From Actinomadura craniellae (GTDB taxonomy: Bacteria; Actinomycetota; Actinomycetes; Streptosporangiales; Streptosporangiaceae), in assembly GCF_003289645.1 (NCBI RefSeq), contig NZ_QLYX01000013.1, positions 124,001 through 188,000 on the forward strand: a stretch of DNA of 64,000 nt, in the 5' to 3' direction. Below the pieces are notes generated by a model. It had not been told where the DNA came from. It did not search any database and saw only the letters and a program-made list of their open reading frames with translations. Within the stretch, counting starts at the first letter, position 1, and the number at the start of each line of letters is the position of its first letter. Below, piece by piece: positions 51,397 through 63,101 of this stretch. Both the position numbers and the translations under genes were made by a program.

Positions 51397-52512
51397 ATGG
51401 ACGCCCAACGGCTGAAGGACAGTTTCGGGCAGGTCGCGCGGCAGGGCGACGCGGTCGCGCTGTTCTTCTACGCCGACCTGTTCGTGCGCAACCCGCACCT
51501 GCGCGACATGTTCCCGGTCGGGATGAGCGCCCAGCGCGACCGCCTGCTGGCCGCGCTGGGCCGCATCGTCTCCCATGTCGACGACCTGCCCGCGCTGGTG
51601 CCGTTCCTCCAGCAACTCGGCCGCGACCACCGCAAGTTCGGGATCGTGGCCGAGCACTACCCCCAGGTCGGCGCCAGCCTGCTGGCCACCCTGCGGTACT
51701 TCCTCGGCGAGGACTGGAACGACGACCTCGCCGAGGACTGGAACTCGGCGTACAGCCTGGTCGCCAAGGTCATGAACGACGCCGCCGACGACGACTCGCT
51801 GGTCTGGCCGGCCTGGTGGAACGCCCAGGTCATCGGCATCGAACGGCGCCGGTTCGACATCACCGTGCTGCGCGCGGTGCCCGACCGGCCGCTGCCGTAC
51901 CGGCCCGGCCAGTCGGTGGCGGTGGAGGCCCCGGGCCGGCTGCGGCAGTGGCGCTACTACTCGATGGCCAACGCCCCGCGCTCGGACCAGACGATCGACT
52001 TCCACGTCCGCCTGATCGACGGCGGCCCGGTCAGCACGGTGCTGGCGCGGAACGTCCAGGTCGGCGACCGGCTGCGGCTGGGCGCACCGGTGGGCTCGCT
52101 GACCCTGGACGCCGACTCCCCCCGCGACGTCCTGCTGGTGGCGGGCAGTACCGGGCTGGCCCCGCTCAAGGCGATCATGGAGGAGATCGGGCAGCGCCCC
52201 GTGCCGCCGCGCGTCCGGCTGTACTTCGGCGCGCGGACCGCCGACGCGCTTTACGACCTGGAGGACCTCCGCAAGCGGGCGGCGGAGTCGCCCTGGCTGA
52301 CGGTGACGGCCGCCGTCTCCGACGAGGACCCCGGGGGCGCGTTCGAGCACGGTCTGCTGCCGGACGTGGTGGCGCGCGCCGGGAACTGGAGCGGGCACGA
52401 CGCGTACCTGTGCGGGCCGCCCGACATGGTCGAGCAGACCGCGGACCGGTTGCTGCGGCTGGGCGTGCCCGGCGGGCGCATCAGGTTCGAGACCTTCGGA
52501 GGAGACCGATGA
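51397..52512 (+). CDS. Flavohaemoglobin-type globin with FAD/NAD reductase
   Basis: A 371-residue flavohaemoglobin-like protein, predicted NO dioxygenase. The globin domain (1-130) has Y in LFFYADLF and the proximal His in LGRDHRKFGIVAEHYPQVG. The FAD domain shows RYYSMAN, and the NAD domain shows AGSTGLAPLKAIMEE and AYLCGPPDMVEQT. It is shorter than E. coli Hmp (396). Its ATG overlaps nothing upstream, but its stop overlaps the start of the DivIVA-like gene (ATGA), so all three genes form one operon. Confidence 0.9.
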   Translation: MDAQRLKDSFGQVARQGDAVALFFYADLFVRNPHLRDMFPVGMSAQRDRLLAALGRIVSHVDDLPALVPFLQQLGRDHRKFGIVAEHYPQVGASLLATLRYFLGEDWNDDLAEDWNSAYSLVAKVMNDAADDDSLVWPAWWNAQVIGIERRRFDITVLRAVPDRPLPYRPGQSVAVEAPGRLRQWRYYSMANAPRSDQTIDFHVRLIDGGPVSTVLARNVQVGDRLRLGAPVGSLTLDADSPRDVLLVAGSTGLAPLKAIMEEIGQRPVPPRVRLYFGARTADALYDLEDLRKRAAESPWLTVTAAVSDEDPGGAFEHGLLPDVVARAGNWSGHDAYLCGPPDMVEQTADRLLRLGVPGGRIRFETFGGDR

Positions 52513-53180
52513 CCTCGCCCGATCTGCCGGTGCGCTTCGGCGGGGGACCGCCCCGCCTGACCCCCGGCGAACTGCAGTCCGTCGTCTTCCCGCGCGCCCC
52601 GCTGGGCCGCCGGGGCTTCGACGAGGACCGGGTCCGGGCGTTCCTCCACCAGGTCGAGCGGGAACTCGCCCAGATCCTGGCGGAGAAGGCCGCGCTGGCC
52701 GACGAGACCGCCCGGCTGCGCCGGCACCTGGCCGAGGGCGCCGCGGGGGCGGTCACCGCGCTGCCCGCCGAGGACGCCCACATCCAGGCCGTGCGGGTGC
52801 TCTCGCAGGCCCAGCAGACTGCCGACCGGTACGTCGAGGACGCCGAGCGCTACAGCCGGGAACTGGCCCAGGAGGCCCGGCGGCACCGCGACGAGATCCT
52901 GGCCGACGCCCGGGCGCGCGCCGCCCTGGTACTGGAGGAGGCCCACCAGCAGGCCACCGGCGCCGCCGCGGCGATCGCCTCCTCCGGCGAGCCCCTGCCG
53001 GCCGGCGAGCGCCGCGACCTGGAGCGCGAGATCGCCTACCTGCGGACGTTCAGCGGCGTCTACCGCAGCCACCTGAAGTCCTACCTGGAGGCGCTGCTGC
53101 GCAACGTGGAGGAGTGGGAGCGATCCGAGCACGACGCGGCCGCGGCGGTGCGGGCCGAGCCGCCCACGGCGGGTTCCTGA
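52509..53180 (+). CDS. DivIVA-domain coiled-coil protein in the globin operon
   Basis: A 223-residue protein. After a short leader comes a DivIVA-like N-terminal stretch (LTPGELQSVVFPRAPLGRRGFDEDRVRAFLHQVERELAQIL), then coiled coil (ADRYVEDAERYSRELAQEARRHRDEILADARARAALVLEEAHQQA) and a C-terminal helix (SGVYRSHLKSYLEALLRNVEEWE). This is the layout of Wag31/DivIVA-like polarity and septum proteins, but shorter. Translation is coupled to the flavohaemoglobin. Linking a polarity-type scaffold with globins is unusual; function unknown. Confidence 0.75.
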   Translation: MTSPDLPVRFGGGPPRLTPGELQSVVFPRAPLGRRGFDEDRVRAFLHQVERELAQILAEKAALADETARLRRHLAEGAAGAVTALPAEDAHIQAVRVLSQAQQTADRYVEDAERYSRELAQEARRHRDEILADARARAALVLEEAHQQATGAAAAIASSGEPLPAGERRDLEREIAYLRTFSGVYRSHLKSYLEALLRNVEEWERSEHDAAAAVRAEPPTAGS

Positions 53181-53193
53181 GCGGCGGGGGACC

Positions 53194-53307
53194 CTGGGCT
53201 CCGCCCCGGTCACCGTCGCCCCGAGCCGGACCGCCCGGGTGGGGCGGGCCCGGATCACGGTGACCTCGATCAGCGGTGACACGGTCAAGTTCGACGTGAA
53301 CGGCTGA
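53194..53307 (+). pseudogene. Possible gene tail before ftsY
   Basis: The frame ending at TGA 53305-53307 reads VGRARITVTSISGDTVKFDVNG, which looks like the strand-rich end of a small protein. No ATG, GTG or TTG starts it; only a CTG at 53194 is possible. It may be a remnant of a lost gene, or chance. Confidence 0.25.
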
Positions 53308-53347
53308 CTTCGGCGACCCCGCCGCGTTCTGCGAAACTGGGAGGCCT

Positions 53348-54502
53348 ATGGATCCCATTACTCTCATCGTGCTCATCGCGGCCCTGGCCGTGCTCGCCGT
53401 CGTGGTTGGCGGGGTGGCGTTCCTGCGCCCCGGCCGCCGCAAGACGCCGCCGCCCCCGCCTCCGGGCGAGGGCACCGCCGGCGGCGCCGGGACGGGAGTC
53501 CTGGAACGCGAGGCCGCGCCCACCGCGACGGCCCCGCCGGTCGAGGAGGCGCCGCCCGCGCCCGCGATCGAGCTGCCGCCGCCCTCGGCCGGCCGGCTCG
53601 TCCGGCTGCGCGCCCGGCTGGCCCGGTCGCAGACGGCCTTCGGCCGCACGATGCTCGCCCTGCTGTCCCGCGACACGCTCGACGACGAGGCCTGGGAGGA
53701 GATCGAGGACGCGCTGATCGGCGCGGACATCGGCGTCGCCCCCGCCCGGCAGATCGTTGAGGACCTGCGGACCAAGGTGCAGGTGCTGGGCTCCCGCACC
53801 CCCGGGGAGGTGCGGGAACTGCTCAAGGGCGAGCTCGTCGCCCAGATCGGCCCCGACCTGCCGCGCGGGCTGCGCACCGAGCCGCACGGCACCCGGCCCG
53901 CCGTGCTGATGGTCGTCGGCGTCAACGGCACCGGCAAGACCACCACGTGCGGCAAGCTGGCCCGGGTGCTGGTCGGCGACGGCCGCACCGTGCTGCTCGG
54001 CGCGGCCGACACCTTCCGCGCCGCCGCCGCCGACCAGCTCGTCACCTGGGGTTCCCGGGTGGGCGCCGAGGTGGTCCGCGGCGAGGAGGGCGCCGACCCG
54101 GCCAGTGTCGCGTTCGAGGCCGTCAAGCAGGGCGTCGAGACCAAGGTCGACGCGGTGATCGTCGACACCGCGGGCCGGCTGCACACCAAGACCGGCCTGA
54201 TGGACGAGCTCGGCAAGGTCAAGCGGGTGGTGGAGAAGCAGGCCACGGTGGACGAGGTGCTGCTCGTCCTCGACGCCACCACCGGCCAGAACGGGCTCCG
54301 CCAGGCCCGGGTGTTCGCCGAGGTGGTCGATGTCACCGGCATCGTGCTGACCAAGCTCGACGGCACGGCCAAGGGCGGCATCGTGGTCCAGGTGCAGCGC
54401 GAGCTGGGCGTCCCGGTGAAGCTGGTCGGTCTCGGCGAGGGGCCCGACGACCTCGCCCCGTTCGAGCCGGAGGCGTTCGTGGACGCGATCCTCGGGGAGT
54501 GA
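53348..54502 (+). CDS. ftsY: Signal recognition particle receptor FtsY
   Basis: FtsY, 384 residues, docks SRP-ribosome complexes at the membrane. The N terminus is a membrane segment (ITLIVLIAALAVLAVVVGGVAFL), then an acidic/Pro-rich linker, the N domain (about 85-170) and the G domain: VVGVNGTGKTTTCGKLARVL (G1), DTFRAAAADQL, VDTAGRLHTKTGLMDEL (G3), LTKLDGTAKGG (G4). The ATG at 53348 lies close to the preceding possible remnant. amtB follows after a 214-bp regulatory region. Confidence 0.96.
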   Translation: MDPITLIVLIAALAVLAVVVGGVAFLRPGRRKTPPPPPPGEGTAGGAGTGVLEREAAPTATAPPVEEAPPAPAIELPPPSAGRLVRLRARLARSQTAFGRTMLALLSRDTLDDEAWEEIEDALIGADIGVAPARQIVEDLRTKVQVLGSRTPGEVRELLKGELVAQIGPDLPRGLRTEPHGTRPAVLMVVGVNGTGKTTTCGKLARVLVGDGRTVLLGAADTFRAAAADQLVTWGSRVGAEVVRGEEGADPASVAFEAVKQGVETKVDAVIVDTAGRLHTKTGLMDELGKVKRVVEKQATVDEVLLVLDATTGQNGLRQARVFAEVVDVTGIVLTKLDGTAKGGIVVQVQRELGVPVKLVGLGEGPDDLAPFEPEAFVDAILGE

Positions 54503-54587
54503 AAAGGTTACGGGTTTGATATATGGGGCAAATCACACCAACTTTGGGAATCATCACCTATTGGAACGCAACAAGAGTGAGGGTTTG

Positions 54588-54634
54588 GAAACACCTTAGA
54601 AACATGGCGCCGCCGGGTTTCACATAGTCGAAAC
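54588..54634 (+). promoter_or_regulatory. GlnR-type binding sites upstream of amtB
   Basis: GAAAC-N6-GAAAC (54588-54603) and TTCAC-N6-GAAAC (54619-54634) match the GlnR half-site pattern gTnAC-n6-GaAAC. They lie in a clearly AT-richer stretch of the 214-bp region before amtB. GlnR activates amtB-glnK-glnD under nitrogen limitation in Streptomyces. Binding here is inferred from the pattern. Confidence 0.65.
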
Positions 54635-54716
54635 ACGCGGGCATCTCGGGTGAAACCCCTGAGCCGGAACCTCTACCCATTCGCAAGTTCCGTGCCGAGG
54701 AGGGGCTCTCTCCGAG

Positions 54717-56386
<1,670 letters not shown>

Positions 56387-56434
56387 CCACGGTGTGATCG
56401 GGGAACTCGGGGGAATCGCTCCAGGCGCGAATGA

Positions 56435-56474
56435 GAAGGGGTGCTCCGGGCCGGCCGGCCCGGAGCACCCCTTC
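56435..56474. terminator. Perfect 40-bp palindrome between glnK and glnD
   Basis: Positions 56435-56454 and 56455-56474 are exact reverse complements with no spacer, giving an 18-bp stem with a 4-nt loop in RNA. It starts 49 bases after the glnK stop and ends 39 bases before glnD. It is likely a terminator or attenuator that lowers glnD relative to amtB-glnK. Confidence 0.8.
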
Positions 56475-56513
56475 CCCCGTGCTGGAGCGAAGCGAGGGAC
56501 GAGGAGCGAGCCG

Positions 56514-58787
56514 ATGAGCTTTGACGTGGCCGTGCCGCCCGCGGGCGGCACCCGGACCGAGCGGGTGCGGCAGTCCTACGCCGCCGCCCGCGCCGCCCGG
56601 GCCGACGAACTCGACCGCTGGCTGGCCGGGCTGCTCGGCGACGAGCCGCAGGTCGCGCTGATCGCCGTGGGCAGCCACGCCCGACGCGAGCTGACCCCCG
56701 GCGGCGACCTCGACCTGGTACTGGTGCACCGCGGGCGGGACGACATCGCCGAGGTGGCCGATCGCCTCTGGTACCCGATCTGGGACTCCGGGCTGCGGCT
56801 GGACCACTCCGTCCGCACGGTCGAGGAGGGCCGCTCGGTGGCGCGCGCGGACCTCAAGGCGGCGCCCGGCCTGCTGGCGGCCCGCCGGATCGCCGGCGAC
56901 CGCGCGCTGGCCGACGAGCTGCGGGCCGGGGTGCTCGCCGACTGGCGGGCCGACGCGCGGACCCGGCTGGCCGGGCTGGCGGAGCTGACGCGGCGCCGCT
57001 GGGAGACCAAGGGCGAGCTGGCCTTCCTGCTCGAACCCGACCTCAAGGACGCCCGGGGCGGGCTCCGCGACGTGCACATGATCCACGCGGTCGCCGCGTC
57101 CTGGGCGGCGCCCGGGCCCGACGCGCGCGCCCGCACCGCCTACGGGCTGCTGCTCGACGTCCGGCACGCCCTGCACGAGGTCACCGGACGGTCCGCCGAC
57201 CGCCTGCAACTGCAGGACCAGGAGGCGGTGGCGGCGGCGCTCGGGCTGCCCGACGGCAACGCCCTGCTGCGCATCCTCGTCGAGGCCGGACGGACGATCA
57301 CCTACTCCGCCGACCACGTGTGGCGCAGCGTCGACCGGTTCTGCGCCCCGCGCCGCCGCGGCGTCCGGATCGAGCGCCGCCCGCTGGCCGACGGGGTCGT
57401 CGAGCACGGCGACGAGGTGGCGCTGGCCCGCGGCGCCGACCTGGACGACCCCACCATCGTGCTGCGCGTCGCCGCGGCCGCGGCCCAGGCGGGCATGCCG
57501 CTGGCCCCGGCCACCGTCGAGCGGCTGGCCGAGCGGGTCGGCCCGCTGCCGGTGCCCTGGCCCGCCGAGGCCCGCAACGCACTGGTCGCGCTGCTGGGCG
57601 CGGGGCCGGCCGCGATCGGCGTCTGGGAGGCGCTGGACCAGGCGGGGCTGATCGTCCGGATGCTCCCCGACTGGGCGCACGTGCGCAACCGCCCGCAGCG
57701 CAACGCCGTGCACCGCTTCACCGTCGACCGGCACCTGGTGGAGGCCGCGGCCGGCGCCGCCGCGCTGACCCGCGACGTGGCCCGGCCCGACCTGCTGCTC
57801 GTCGGCGCACTGCTGCACGACATCGGCAAGGGACAGCCGGGCGACCACTCGGTCGTCGGGGCGGCGATGACCCGCGACATCGCGACCCGGATGGGCTTCA
57901 AGCCCGCCGACGTGGACGTCCTCGAAACCGTCGTCCGGCACCACCTGCTGCTGCCCGACACCGCCACCCGGCGCGACCTGGAGGACCCGGTGACGGTGTC
58001 CACGGTGGTCGAGGCGGTGGGCGACCACACCGTGCTGGAACTGCTGGCCGCGCTGGCCGTGGCCGACGCCCAGGCGACGGGCCCCGCGGCCTGGGGGAAC
58101 TGGAAGGCCCGGCTGATCGACGACCTGGTCCGCCGGGCCGGTGCGGCGCTGGCCGGCCGGGCGCTGCCGCCGCCCTTCGAGCCGACCGCGGACCAGCTCG
58201 CGCTGGCCCGGCACGGCGGCGGGGCGGTCCGGATCGCCGGTTCCCGGGTGACCGTGGCCGTCCCCGACCGGCCCGGGCTGCTGTGGCGGGCGGCTGGAGT
58301 CCTCGCGCTGCACCGGCTGGTCGTCCGCACGGCCCGGGCGGTGGCCTCCCAGGACGCGGGCACGGCCGTCCTGACCTTCACCGCCGTGCCCGAGTTCGGC
58401 TCCCCGCCCGACCCGGCCGCGCTGGAGGCCGACCTGCGTCGGGTGCTGGCCGGCCGGCTCGACGTCGCCGAACGGCTGGAACGCCGGGCGGCGTCGGTGC
58501 GCCGCCGGCCGGGCGTGGCCGTCCCCCCGCCCCGGGTGACGATCGTCGACGACGCCTCCGCGACCGCGACCGTCGTGGAGGTGCGCGCACACGACCGGCC
58601 CGGCCTGCTGTGGCGGGTCGGCCAGGCGTTGGGCGAGTGCGGCCTGCGGATGCGGGGCGCCCGGGTGGACACCCTCGGCGCGGACGCCGTGGACGTGTTC
58701 TACGTCGTGGGCGAGGACGGCCTGCCGCTCGCCGCGGAGCCCGTGCTCGCGGAGGTTCGGGAGAAGGTGCTGGCCGCTCTGCGCTGA
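56514..58787 (+). CDS. glnD: [Protein-PII] nucleotidyltransferase GlnD
   Basis: GlnD, 757 residues, modifies and demodifies PII. The nucleotidyltransferase domain has VGSHARRELTPGGDLDLVLVH (catalytic aspartates in DLD). The HD domain contains LLVGALLHDIGKGQPGDHS. Two C-terminal ACT domains follow (VAVPDRPGLLWRAAGVLALHRL and VRAHDRPGLLWRVGQALGECGL). In actinomycetes it acts as an adenylyltransferase. The ATG at 56514 follows GAGGAGCG. Confidence 0.95.
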   Translation: MSFDVAVPPAGGTRTERVRQSYAAARAARADELDRWLAGLLGDEPQVALIAVGSHARRELTPGGDLDLVLVHRGRDDIAEVADRLWYPIWDSGLRLDHSVRTVEEGRSVARADLKAAPGLLAARRIAGDRALADELRAGVLADWRADARTRLAGLAELTRRRWETKGELAFLLEPDLKDARGGLRDVHMIHAVAASWAAPGPDARARTAYGLLLDVRHALHEVTGRSADRLQLQDQEAVAAALGLPDGNALLRILVEAGRTITYSADHVWRSVDRFCAPRRRGVRIERRPLADGVVEHGDEVALARGADLDDPTIVLRVAAAAAQAGMPLAPATVERLAERVGPLPVPWPAEARNALVALLGAGPAAIGVWEALDQAGLIVRMLPDWAHVRNRPQRNAVHRFTVDRHLVEAAAGAAALTRDVARPDLLLVGALLHDIGKGQPGDHSVVGAAMTRDIATRMGFKPADVDVLETVVRHHLLLPDTATRRDLEDPVTVSTVVEAVGDHTVLELLAALAVADAQATGPAAWGNWKARLIDDLVRRAGAALAGRALPPPFEPTADQLALARHGGGAVRIAGSRVTVAVPDRPGLLWRAAGVLALHRLVVRTARAVASQDAGTAVLTFTAVPEFGSPPDPAALEADLRRVLAGRLDVAERLERRAASVRRRPGVAVPPPRVTIVDDASATATVVEVRAHDRPGLLWRVGQALGECGLRMRGARVDTLGADAVDVFYVVGEDGLPLAAEPVLAEVREKVLAALR

Positions 58788-58860
58788 CCGCGCGGGACCC
58801 CCGGCGGCACCCGATACTCTGAAGTTCGTTCCCTTTGGCTTCTAGGACGGGTCCAGACAC

Positions 58861-60405
58861 GTGTTCGAGACGCTCTCCGACCGGTTGACGACGGTCTTCT
58901 CGTCGCTGCGCAGCAAGGGCAGGCTCTCCGAGTCCGACATCAACGCGACCGCCCGCGAGATCCGCGTCGCGCTGCTGGAGGCGGACGTCGCGCTGCCGGT
59001 GGTGAAGGACTTCATCGCCCAGATCAGGGAACGGGCGCGCGGGGCCGAGGTCTCGCAGGCGCTGAACCCGGCCCAGCAGGTTGTCAAGATCGTCAACGAC
59101 GAGCTCATCAACATCCTCGGCGGCGAGACCCGGCGGGTCCGGTTCGCCAAGCGCCCGCCGACCGTGATCATGCTCGCGGGCCTCCAGGGCGCCGGTAAGA
59201 CGACGCTGGCGGGCAAGCTGGGCCGCTGGCTCAAGTCCGAGGGGCACGCTCCGCTGCTGGTGGCGGCCGACCTGCAGCGGCCCAACGCGGTGCAGCAGCT
59301 CGAAGTGGTGGGGGAGCGGGCCGGGGTGGCGGTGTTCGCCCCCGAGCCCGGCAACGGGGTGGGCGACCCGATCGAGGTGGCCCGGCGCTCCATCGAACAG
59401 GCCCGGCACGCCCAGCACGACGTGGTCGTGATCGACACCGCCGGTCGGCTGGGCGTCGACGCCGAGATGATGCAGCAGGCCGCCGACATCCGGGACGCGG
59501 TCGAGCCGGACGAGATCCTGTTCGTCGTCGACGCGATGATCGGTCAGGACGCCGTCACGACCGCCCAGGCGTTCCTCGACGGGGTGGGCTTCGACGGCGT
59601 GGTGCTCACCAAGCTCGACGGCGACGCGCGCGGCGGTGCCGCGCTGTCGGTGCGGCACATCACCGGCCGGCCCATCATGTTCGCGTCGACCGGCGAGAAG
59701 CTGGAGGACTTCGATGTCTTCCACCCCGACCGGATGGCCGGGCGCATCCTCGACATGGGCGACATCCTCACCCTGATCGAGCAGGCGGAGAAGGCGTTCG
59801 ACGCCGACCAGGCCGCCAAGATGACGACCAAGTTCGCCTCCGGCGAGGACTTCACGCTCGACGACTTCCTCGAGCAGATGATGATGATCCGCAAGCTGGG
59901 CCCGATCGGCAACCTGCTGGGCATGCTCCCCGGCATGGGCCAGATGCGCGACCAGGTCGGCAACATCGACGACAAGGACCTCGACCGGGTGGCGGCGATC
60001 ATCCGCTCGATGACCCCGGGCGAGCGTTCCGCCCCCAAGATCATCAATGGTTCGCGGCGGGCCCGCATCGCCAAGGGCTCCGGCGTCACCGTGGGCGAGG
60101 TCGGCGCCCTGGTGACCCGCTTCTTCGAGGCGCAGAAGATGATGCGCCAGATGGCCGGCGGGATGGGCATCCCCGGGATGCCCGGCACCCGACGCAAGGG
60201 GGCCAAGGCCGCCGCCAAGGGCAAGAAGAAGGGCCGGCAGCGCAGCGGCGACCCGCGCAAGCGGGCCGGCGGGCCCGGGGCCGGCGGCGCGGCGCCGCAG
60301 CAGGCCGCGCTGCCCCCGAGCCTGCCGCCCGGGCTGTCCGGCCAACTGCCGCCGGGGTTCCAGATGCCCGATCTGGGCAATCTCCAGCCGCCCAAGAAGA
60401 AGTGA
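58861..60405 (+). CDS. ffh: Signal recognition particle protein Ffh
   Basis: Ffh, 514 residues, binds signal peptides and SRP RNA. N domain [17 protein letters not shown] domain [20 protein letters not shown] (G1), [16 protein letters not shown] (G3), [11 protein letters not shown] (G4). The Met-rich M domain (about 300-440) contains [22 protein letters not shown] and [11 protein letters not shown] for RNA binding. A Lys/Gly-rich tail follows, as in other actinomycetes. GTG at 58861. Confidence 0.97.
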   Translation: MFETLSDRLTTVFSSLRSKGRLSESDINATAREIRVALLEADVALPVVKDFIAQIRERARGAEVSQALNPAQQVVKIVNDELINILGGETRRVRFAKRPPTVIMLAGLQGAGKTTLAGKLGRWLKSEGHAPLLVAADLQRPNAVQQLEVVGERAGVAVFAPEPGNGVGDPIEVARRSIEQARHAQHDVVVIDTAGRLGVDAEMMQQAADIRDAVEPDEILFVVDAMIGQDAVTTAQAFLDGVGFDGVVLTKLDGDARGGAALSVRHITGRPIMFASTGEKLEDFDVFHPDRMAGRILDMGDILTLIEQAEKAFDADQAAKMTTKFASGEDFTLDDFLEQMMMIRKLGPIGNLLGMLPGMGQMRDQVGNIDDKDLDRVAAIIRSMTPGERSAPKIINGSRRARIAKGSGVTVGEVGALVTRFFEAQKMMRQMAGGMGIPGMPGTRRKGAKAAAKGKKKGRQRSGDPRKRAGGPGAGGAAPQQAALPPSLPPGLSGQLPPGFQMPDLGNLQPPKKK

Positions 60406-60583
60406 CGCCCGGCTGATCGATTGCGCCTTTGCGCAAAGCGTCTGGCACAATGGCGAGCTGGAAACCCGATGTCCGCAGGCGCCCTCTCTCGTCTTGCGGC
60501 CCGGAGTCCATCGAGCGGTAGATCCCGGTCCCCACCTGGGGTCGTCCCCGCTCTCCATGTCGAAGCTGGAGAACACCACACCC

Positions 60584-61036
60584 GTGGCAGTCAAGATCAA
60601 GCTCAAGCGTCTGGGGAAGATCCGGAACCCGCAGTACCGGATCATCGTCGCCGATGCCCGCACCAAGCGTGACGGCCGGGCCATCGAGGAGATCGGCAAG
60701 TACCACCCGAAGGAGGAGCCCTCGCTGATCGAGGTCGACTCCGAGCGGGCGCAGTACTGGCTCGGAGTCGGCGCGCAGCCGACCGAGCCGGTCCTCACCC
60801 TCCTCAAGATCACCGGCGACTGGCAGAAGTTCAAGGGCGAGCCCGGTGCCGAGGGCACCCTCAAGGTGGCCGCGCCCAGGGCCGACAAGAAGGCCGTCTT
60901 CGCCGAGGCCGTCAAGGAGGCCTACAAGGAGGACGAGGGCGCCGCCACGACTCCGAAGGCCAAGAAGAAGTCCGAGCCGAAGAAGTCCGAGGCCGCCGCT
61001 CCGGCCGCCGAGAGCAGCGAAGCCGGCGAGGCCTAA
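60584..61036 (+). CDS. rpsP: 30S ribosomal protein bS16 with C-terminal extension
   Basis: bS16, 150 residues. The core (1-85) begins [27 protein letters not shown]. The extra ~65 residues are Lys/Ala/Glu-rich, a common actinomycete tail. GTG 60584 was chosen because homologues start [12 protein letters not shown] 60557 with a nine-residue addition is possible. The region 60406-60583 contains a TTTGCGCAAA palindrome (60428-60437) and a CACAAT hexamer, probably the operon promoter. First gene of rpsP-khpA-rimM-trmD. Confidence 0.95.
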   Translation: MAVKIKLKRLGKIRNPQYRIIVADARTKRDGRAIEEIGKYHPKEEPSLIEVDSERAQYWLGVGAQPTEPVLTLLKITGDWQKFKGEPGAEGTLKVAAPRADKKAVFAEAVKEAYKEDEGAATTPKAKKKSEPKKSEAAAPAAESSEAGEA

Positions 61037-61037
61037 A

Positions 61038-61280
61038 GTGCTCGAAGAAGCGCTCGAGCACCTGGTCCGGGGCATCGTGGAGCATCCGGACGAAGTCCGG
61101 GTACGCCCGCGCCGGATCCGGGGCGGCCGGGTCCTGGAGGTGCGCGTGCACCCCGAGGACCTCGGCAAGGTCATCGGCCGCAGCGGGCGCACCGCCAAGG
61201 CTCTCCGCACCGTGGTCAGCGCCCTCTCCGGGGGCCGGTACGTGCGGGTGGACCTGCTCGACGTCAACGAGGTCCGCTGA
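61038..61280 (+). CDS. khpA: KH-domain RNA-binding protein KhpA
   Basis: An 80-residue KH-domain protein between rpsP and rimM, the conserved place of KhpA/YlqC. The RNA-binding GxxG loop is GKVIGRSGRTAKALRTVV. It works with KhpB in other bacteria to control small RNAs and cell length. The GTG at 61038 begins one base after the rpsP stop. Confidence 0.93.
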   Translation: MLEEALEHLVRGIVEHPDEVRVRPRRIRGGRVLEVRVHPEDLGKVIGRSGRTAKALRTVVSALSGGRYVRVDLLDVNEVR

Positions 61281-61284
61281 GGAC

Positions 61285-61806
61285 ATGCAGGTCGTCGTCG
61301 GCCGGATCGGCCGGCCGCACGGGATTCGTGGCGAGGTCACGATCGACGTCCGCACGGACGATCCCGATTCCCGGTTCGCACCGGGAACCGAGCTCGCCAC
61401 GGATCCCGAGCAGGCCGGCCCCCTCACCATCGAGCGGGCCCGCTGGCACTCCGGCACGCTGCTGCTGAACCTGGCCGGGGTCGGTGACCGCGATGCCGCC
61501 GAGGCGCTGCGCGGCACCTGGCTGGTCGTCGAGCTGGGCGAGATCCCACTCGGTGACGACCCCGACGAGTTCCACGATCAGCAACTGATCGGGCTCTCCG
61601 TGGTGACCGCGCAGGGCGTGCCGGTGGGCACCGTGACCGAGATCCGGCACCAGGGCCAGGACCTGCTGGTCATCCGCCGTGGTGCCGGTGCCGGTGCTGG
61701 TGCCGGTGACGAGGCGCTGGTGCCCTTCGTGGCCGCGCTCGTGCCCGAGGTCGACGTGGCCGCCGGCCGGCTGGTGATCGATCCGCCGCCGGGCCTGCTC
61801 GACTGA
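61285..61806 (+). CDS. rimM: Ribosome maturation factor RimM
   Basis: RimM, 173 residues, helps assemble the 30S head. N-terminal [28 protein letters not shown]-barrel region from about 95 ([24 protein letters not shown]). A short [10 protein letters not shown] run (61683-61712) is encoded by GGTGCC-type repeats and may vary in length. The ATG at 61285 lies four bases after khpA. Confidence 0.95.
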   Translation: MQVVVGRIGRPHGIRGEVTIDVRTDDPDSRFAPGTELATDPEQAGPLTIERARWHSGTLLLNLAGVGDRDAAEALRGTWLVVELGEIPLGDDPDEFHDQQLIGLSVVTAQGVPVGTVTEIRHQGQDLLVIRRGAGAGAGAGDEALVPFVAALVPEVDVAAGRLVIDPPPGLLD

Positions 61807-61810
61807 CGCC

Positions 61811-62584
61811 ATGCGCATCGACATCGTCTCGATCTTTCCCGAGTACTTCGCCCCGCTCGACGTCTCGCTGCTCGGCAAGGCCCGGCGGCGGGGGCTCGTC
61901 GACGTCACCGTGCACGATCTGCGCGAGTGGACCCACGACCGGCACCGGACGGTGGACGACACCCCGTACGGCGGTGGGCCCGGGATGGTGATGAAACCCG
62001 AGCCCTGGGGTGAGGCGCTCGACACCATCGCGCCACCGCCCGTGACGCCGCGGCTGGTCGTGCCCACACCCAGCGGGCGGCCGTTCACCCAGGCGCTCGC
62101 GGTGGAGTACGCCGCCGAGCCCTGGCTGCTGTTCGCCTGCGGGCGGTACGAGGGCATCGACTCCCGGGTCGTCGCGGCGGCCCGCGAGCGGATGCCGGTC
62201 GACGAGGTCGGCATCGGCGACTACGTGCTCGCCGGCGGTGAGGTGGCGGTGCTGGTGATGGTCGAGGCCGTCAGCAGGTTGCTGCCCGGGGTGCTGGGCA
62301 ACCTCGACTCGGTCACCGACGACTCGTTCGCGCCCGGCGCGATGGAGACCCTGCTGGAAGGGCCCATCTACACCAAGCCGCCCGTCTGGCGCGACCGTCC
62401 CGTTCCCGAAGTGCTGCTGTCGGGGAACCACGGCGCCATCGCCCGCTGGCGGCGGGACCAGGCGCTGCGCCGGACGGCGGCCCACCGGCCCGACCTGGTG
62501 GCCCGTCTCACCGGGCTGGACGACCACGACCGCCGGGTGTTGCGGGAGGCCGGGTACGACCAGGAACCTGACGGGGAGCCCTGA
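61811..62584 (+). CDS. trmD: tRNA (guanine37-N1)-methyltransferase
   Basis: TrmD, 257 residues, makes m1G37 in tRNAs reading CUN, CCN and CGG codons. [13 protein letters not shown] start; [14 protein letters not shown]; the knot motif [11 protein letters not shown] and [18 protein letters not shown]. The ATG at 61811 lies four bases after rimM. The two Leu-anticodon tRNAs at 23.1 kb carry G37 and would be its substrates if active. Confidence 0.97.
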   Translation: MRIDIVSIFPEYFAPLDVSLLGKARRRGLVDVTVHDLREWTHDRHRTVDDTPYGGGPGMVMKPEPWGEALDTIAPPPVTPRLVVPTPSGRPFTQALAVEYAAEPWLLFACGRYEGIDSRVVAAARERMPVDEVGIGDYVLAGGEVAVLVMVEAVSRLLPGVLGNLDSVTDDSFAPGAMETLLEGPIYTKPPVWRDRPVPEVLLSGNHGAIARWRRDQALRRTAAHRPDLVARLTGLDDHDRRVLREAGYDQEPDGEP

Positions 62585-62750
62585 CACCGTTTTCCGGTGG
62601 ACCGAGATCCTGTGGCACACTAGAGCGTCGCCCGGCTTCGTGCTGGGCACCTCATGACTTCCCGGCAAGACCCGCACTCCGCGGCGCAACGCCCCCACCA
62701 TGTTCACCGGGGCCTCTGGTGTCCGCGTTCGACCACAAGGATTCGCAGTC

Positions 62751-63101
62751 ATGCACACCCTGATCCAGGAGATCGAAAAGGCCGCGATGCGGTCGGACAT
62801 CCCCGACTTCCGCCCCGGTGACACGCTGAAGGTGCACGTGCGCGTGACGGAAGGCAACCGGAGCCGGATCCAGGTCTTCCAGGGCGTGGTGATCCGGCGG
62901 CAGGGCGGTGGCGCCCGCGAGACCTTCACGGTCCGCAAGGTCAGCTACAGCGTCGGGGTGGAGCGCACCTTCCCGCTGAACAGCCCCTCCATTGACAAGA
63001 TCGAGGTCGTCACCCGAGGTGACGTCCGCCGCGCCAAGCTCTACTACCTGCGCAACCTGCGCGGCAAGGCGGCGCGCATCAAGGAGAAGCGCGACTTCTG
63101 A
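62751..63101 (+). CDS. rplS: 50S ribosomal protein bL19
   Basis: bL19, 116 residues, at the subunit interface. [32 protein letters not shown] and [21 protein letters not shown] are typical. The ATG at 62751 was chosen by family length. The 166-bp region before it is a likely leader with promoter; trmD and rplS may be uncoupled here. Confidence 0.96.
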   Translation: MHTLIQEIEKAAMRSDIPDFRPGDTLKVHVRVTEGNRSRIQVFQGVVIRRQGGGARETFTVRKVSYSVGVERTFPLNSPSIDKIEVVTRGDVRRAKLYYLRNLRGKAARIKEKRDF

